Source: Candidatus Poseidoniales archaeon
GTDB taxonomy: Archaea; Thermoplasmatota; Poseidoniia; Poseidoniales; Poseidoniaceae
Direction: 5' to 3'
DNA length: 6,941 nt
Assembly: GCA_003602535.1 (NCBI GenBank)
Contig: QQSA01000055.1
Coordinates: forward strand, 1 to 6,941
Position 1 is the first letter of the stretch; the number at the start of each line of letters is the position of its first letter. Below are positions 4,977 to 6,941 of this stretch, piece after piece. Both the position numbers and the translations under genes were made by a program. Under the pieces are notes generated by a model, which saw nothing but the letters and a program-made list of their open reading frames with translations, made no database searches and was not told the origin of the DNA.

Positions 4977-6941
4977 TCACATGTCATAATCAAATAGCGT
5001 CTTAGGGCCCTTTTTCGGCTCTGCAATCTGACTATACAGTTCCTGTTCAGTCCAAACTTCAACATCCAATTGTTGGGCCTTGGTTAACTTAGAACCTGCT
5101 TTTTCTCCTGCGATAAGGAAATCTAGATTGCTACTAACACTACTGACTACTTTTCCTCCTGCATTCTTTATTGCAAGAGCTATTTCTTTTCTGGGGCGAG
5201 TAAGAGACCCAGTAATGCAGAAGGTTTTGCCGTCGAGTACACCACTGGATGCTTCTGCTTCTTCTGTGATATTGATTATTGAAGAGAGTTCGTCGATCAA
5301 AATTTGTCTTTTCAATATTCCATCCCTGAATATTGCTGCAACCTTCTCTCCGATTCCATCGATAGTTGTCAATTCCTCGTCTTCTCCCTCATCGACCCAA
5401 TGCAATAGTTTGTCTAAAGTAGTAAAGTGTTGAGAAATTGTAGTTGCAACCTCTGGTCCAATTCTTTCCATTCCCAATGCATGTAGGAATTTTGCAAGAT
5501 TGAGAGTTCGTGTTTTCGAAAGTTCATCCAATACATTGTAAGCACTCTTGTCACCCATTCTATCCAAACTAGTAATTTGTGAATGTGTCAATTTATACAG
5601 ATCGGTAATTGATACAACTAGACCCTTCTCCAGTAATGCTTCAATCAATTTCTCACCGATTCCGTCCATCTCTAGAGTTCGACACCAGTATGTTAGTGCC
5701 CTTGCGGTTCTAGCATCGCATTCTAATGCTGTGCATCTCAAGAATGCACCCTCCATTTCAATCGGTCGACCACAAGCGGGGCATTCGCTTGGGATGGTTA
5801 TATCTCCTTCAACTAAATCACCTGAAAACTCAGTCCCATCAGCATGAAACCGTCCTTTTAGATCTTCAAAATTCGCTGCTCCTAGATTCTCAATAATCTT
5901 TGGAATTACGTCTCCTCTACGAGTGATTGTTACTTTGTCACCTAACCTTATTCCTAATCTTTCTACTTCGCCGACATTGTGCAGTGTAACATTCTCGACT
6001 GTTACTCCTCCAACCATTTGTGGTGCAATTCTAGCAACAGGAGTTATCGCCCCAGTTCTTCCTGTTTGCCAATCAACTCCTAGCAAAACCGAATGGGCTT
6101 CCTGTGAAGGGAACTTCCAAGCTAATGCCCACCGAGGATGATGCGCCGTCATACCCAAATTCTCTCTTTGAACTAAGTCATCTAATTTGAATACAACGCC
6201 ATCAATCTCAAATTCGTATAATGAGCGTTTCTCACTCCATTCCTGAGTATATTGAATCATTTCTTGTTGAGGAGTTTCCGATTCAAATATCTGCCAAGGC
6301 GCTGGTTCAATACCTGCACTCTGTAACCAATTTAGCAATTCACTATCATAAGTTGCATCAGGCGATTCGTTAACGAACTTGACATCATATGCGCAGAAAA
6401 CAAGGTCTGAAGCGTCTGCTTTACCATCGCCGTGTTTCTGACGCAATGCTCCTGAACAAAGGTTTCTTGGATTTGGCGAAACGTCTCGGTATTTTTCTTC
6501 GAAGGTTTTCAGAGGCATTACGACTTCACCTCGAACATGGCAATCTGATGGAATGTTTAGTCGAGAAGGAATGTTTGCGATCAGTTTTGCATTCAAAGTT
6601 ACATCTTCTCCTCTTTCCCCGCTTCCTCTTGTAGCGGCCCGGTGGAGATTTCCTGCCACATATTCGAGAGATAAAGCTGAACCGTCTAGTTTAGGTTGTG
6701 CCAGATACCTCTTACCCCCAAATGTCGATTGAGTAACAAAATGAATTATGTCATCATCTGAGGTTCCTTTGTCAAGAGAACGCATAGGAAATCTATGTTG
6801 AACTTTCTCAGTCCCAGGTAATGGTTCAGGGCCTACTTCATGCAATACAGCATTGGCCGGATCTAATTCTTTCAACTCATCCCACAATGCATCGAATTCT
6901 GCATCACTAATTTCCGGAGCGGAATGGTTGTAATACAATTC
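4977..6941 (-). CDS. ligA: NAD-dependent DNA ligase LigA, 5'-partial at the window edge
   Basis: Joins 3'-OH and 5'-phosphate DNA nicks with NAD+ as AMP donor, in replication and repair. Residues are counted from the TTG codon at 6938, which is not a start: the frame is open to the window edge, and about 20-25 N-terminal residues of domain Ia are missing. Seen in order: end of domain Ia (APEISDAEFD, 7-16); the nucleotidyltransferase core with adenylated Lys83 in KLDG (83-86), TRGSGERGEDVT (103-114), RGE (136-138), NPRNLCSGALRQ (156-167), EIDGVVFK (244-251) and PRWALAWKF (268-276); the OB fold with GRTGAITPVARI (293-304) and TLHN (318-321); a four-Cys zinc finger (Cys386, 389, 402, 407); helix-hairpin-helix repeats (about 411-560); and a BRCT domain (about 566-638). 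All catalytic motifs are present. A short basic extension after BRCT ends KTLFDYDM and resembles a PCNA-binding peptide. ligA is last before the surface-protein set on the same strand, 37 bases from its preferred ATG. Confidence 0.97.
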   Translation of the reverse strand, partial: ELYYNHSAPEISDAEFDALWDELKELDPANAVLHEVGPEPLPGTEKVQHRFPMRSLDKGTSDDDIIHFVTQSTFGGKRYLAQPKLDGSALSLEYVAGNLHRAATRGSGERGEDVTLNAKLIANIPSRLNIPSDCHVRGEVVMPLKTFEEKYRDVSPNPRNLCSGALRQKHGDGKADASDLVFCAYDVKFVNESPDATYDSELLNWLQSAGIEPAPWQIFESETPQQEMIQYTQEWSEKRSLYEFEIDGVVFKLDDLVQRENLGMTAHHPRWALAWKFPSQEAHSVLLGVDWQTGRTGAITPVARIAPQMVGGVTVENVTLHNVGEVERLGIRLGDKVTITRRGDVIPKIIENLGAANFEDLKGRFHADGTEFSGDLVEGDITIPSECPACGRPIEMEGAFLRCTALECDARTARALTYWCRTLEMDGIGEKLIEALLEKGLVVSITDLYKLTHSQITSLDRMGDKSAYNVLDELSKTRTLNLAKFLHALGMERIGPEVATTISQHFTTLDKLLHWVDEGEDEELTTIDGIGEKVAAIFRDGILKRQILIDELSSIINITEEAEASSGVLDGKTFCITGSLTRPRKEIALAIKNAGGKVVSSVSSNLDFLIAGEKAGSKLTKAQQLDVEVWTEQELYSQIAEPKKGPKTLFDYDM
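4983..5006 (-). other. Possible degenerate PIP-box-like C-terminal tail of LigA
   Basis: Encodes Pro-Lys-Thr-Leu-Phe-Asp-Tyr-Asp near the end of LigA, after the BRCT domain and a basic Glu-Pro-Lys-Lys-Gly linker. It aligns with the archaeal PCNA-interacting pattern Q-x-x-L-x-x-F-F, with Pro in place of Gln and Tyr-Asp in place of the aromatic pair. The TLFD(Y/F) core is like that of archaeal PCNA-binding proteins. Two key positions deviate, so this is tentative. Confidence 0.35.
5718..5783 (-). other. LigA four-cysteine zinc finger
   Basis: Encodes CPAC...C...C with Cys386, Cys389, Cys402 and Cys407 of the partial LigA. All four zinc ligands expected between the OB fold and the helix-hairpin-helix domain are intact. 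Confidence 0.85.
6681..6692 (-). other. LigA adenylation motif I (KLDG)
   Basis: Encodes Lys-Leu-Asp-Gly, residues 83-86 of the partial protein. The lysine is the residue that forms the covalent ligase-AMP intermediate. The surrounding AQPKLDGSALSLEY matches the family block. Confidence 0.93.

Noticed and set aside
6936..6938. TTG at 6938 as the start of LigA
   Set aside because: It lies in the middle of conserved domain Ia (Glu-Leu-Tyr-Tyr-Asn-His), the frame stays open to the window edge, and the family needs about 20-25 more residues upstream.

Overview
The window looks like chromosomal DNA from an archaeon, most likely a marine Thermoplasmatota lineage such as Marine Group II (Poseidoniales). 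The reasons are a PAC2-family proteasome chaperone ending in an HbYX motif, promoter geometry typical of leaderless archaeal transcripts, secreted proteins built from Ig/PKD-like repeats, and a cytoplasmic tail ending in a Pro-Glu-Gly-Trp-Thr...Gln-Trp...Tyr-Gly-Gln motif that I associate, from memory only, with Poseidoniales membrane proteins. An NAD-dependent DNA ligase in such a genome would be a gene of bacterial type. The taxonomic call is an inference and could not be tested here.

Layout: bases 1-80 hold a short upstream stretch with a TATA-like element. Bases 81-878 (+) encode a 265-residue PAC2 protein. Everything else is on the minus strand, read from right to left: the 3' part of ligA (6941 to 4977, 5' end outside the window); a large secreted repeat protein with an N-terminal CX4CH motif and Reelin/choice-of-anchor-V-like domain (4939 to 2489); a second, smaller protein with a CX3CH motif, one membrane span and a cytoplasmic tail (2488 to 1361); and a five-span membrane protein resembling DUF2231 (1364 to 855). 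The last gene converges on the PAC2 gene and the two overlap by 24 bp. Coding density is nearly total and no stretch over 300 bases lacks a gene.

The three genes after ligA are very tightly packed (a TGAATG junction, then an ATGA overlap, each with a strong Shine-Dalgarno sequence inside the preceding gene), so they are probably co-translated. Two surface proteins with cytochrome-c-like Cys/His motifs plus a polytopic membrane protein with histidines at its membrane faces suggest a small extracytoplasmic redox or metal-handling module anchored in the membrane. This is the most interesting candidate system here. The evidence is motif-level only; heme attachment is not shown.

The PAC2 protein and the ligase appear unrelated in function to this module. 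Each carries a C-terminal peptide worth checking: a proteasome-docking HbYX tail on the PAC2 protein, and a degenerate PCNA-binding-like tail on the ligase.
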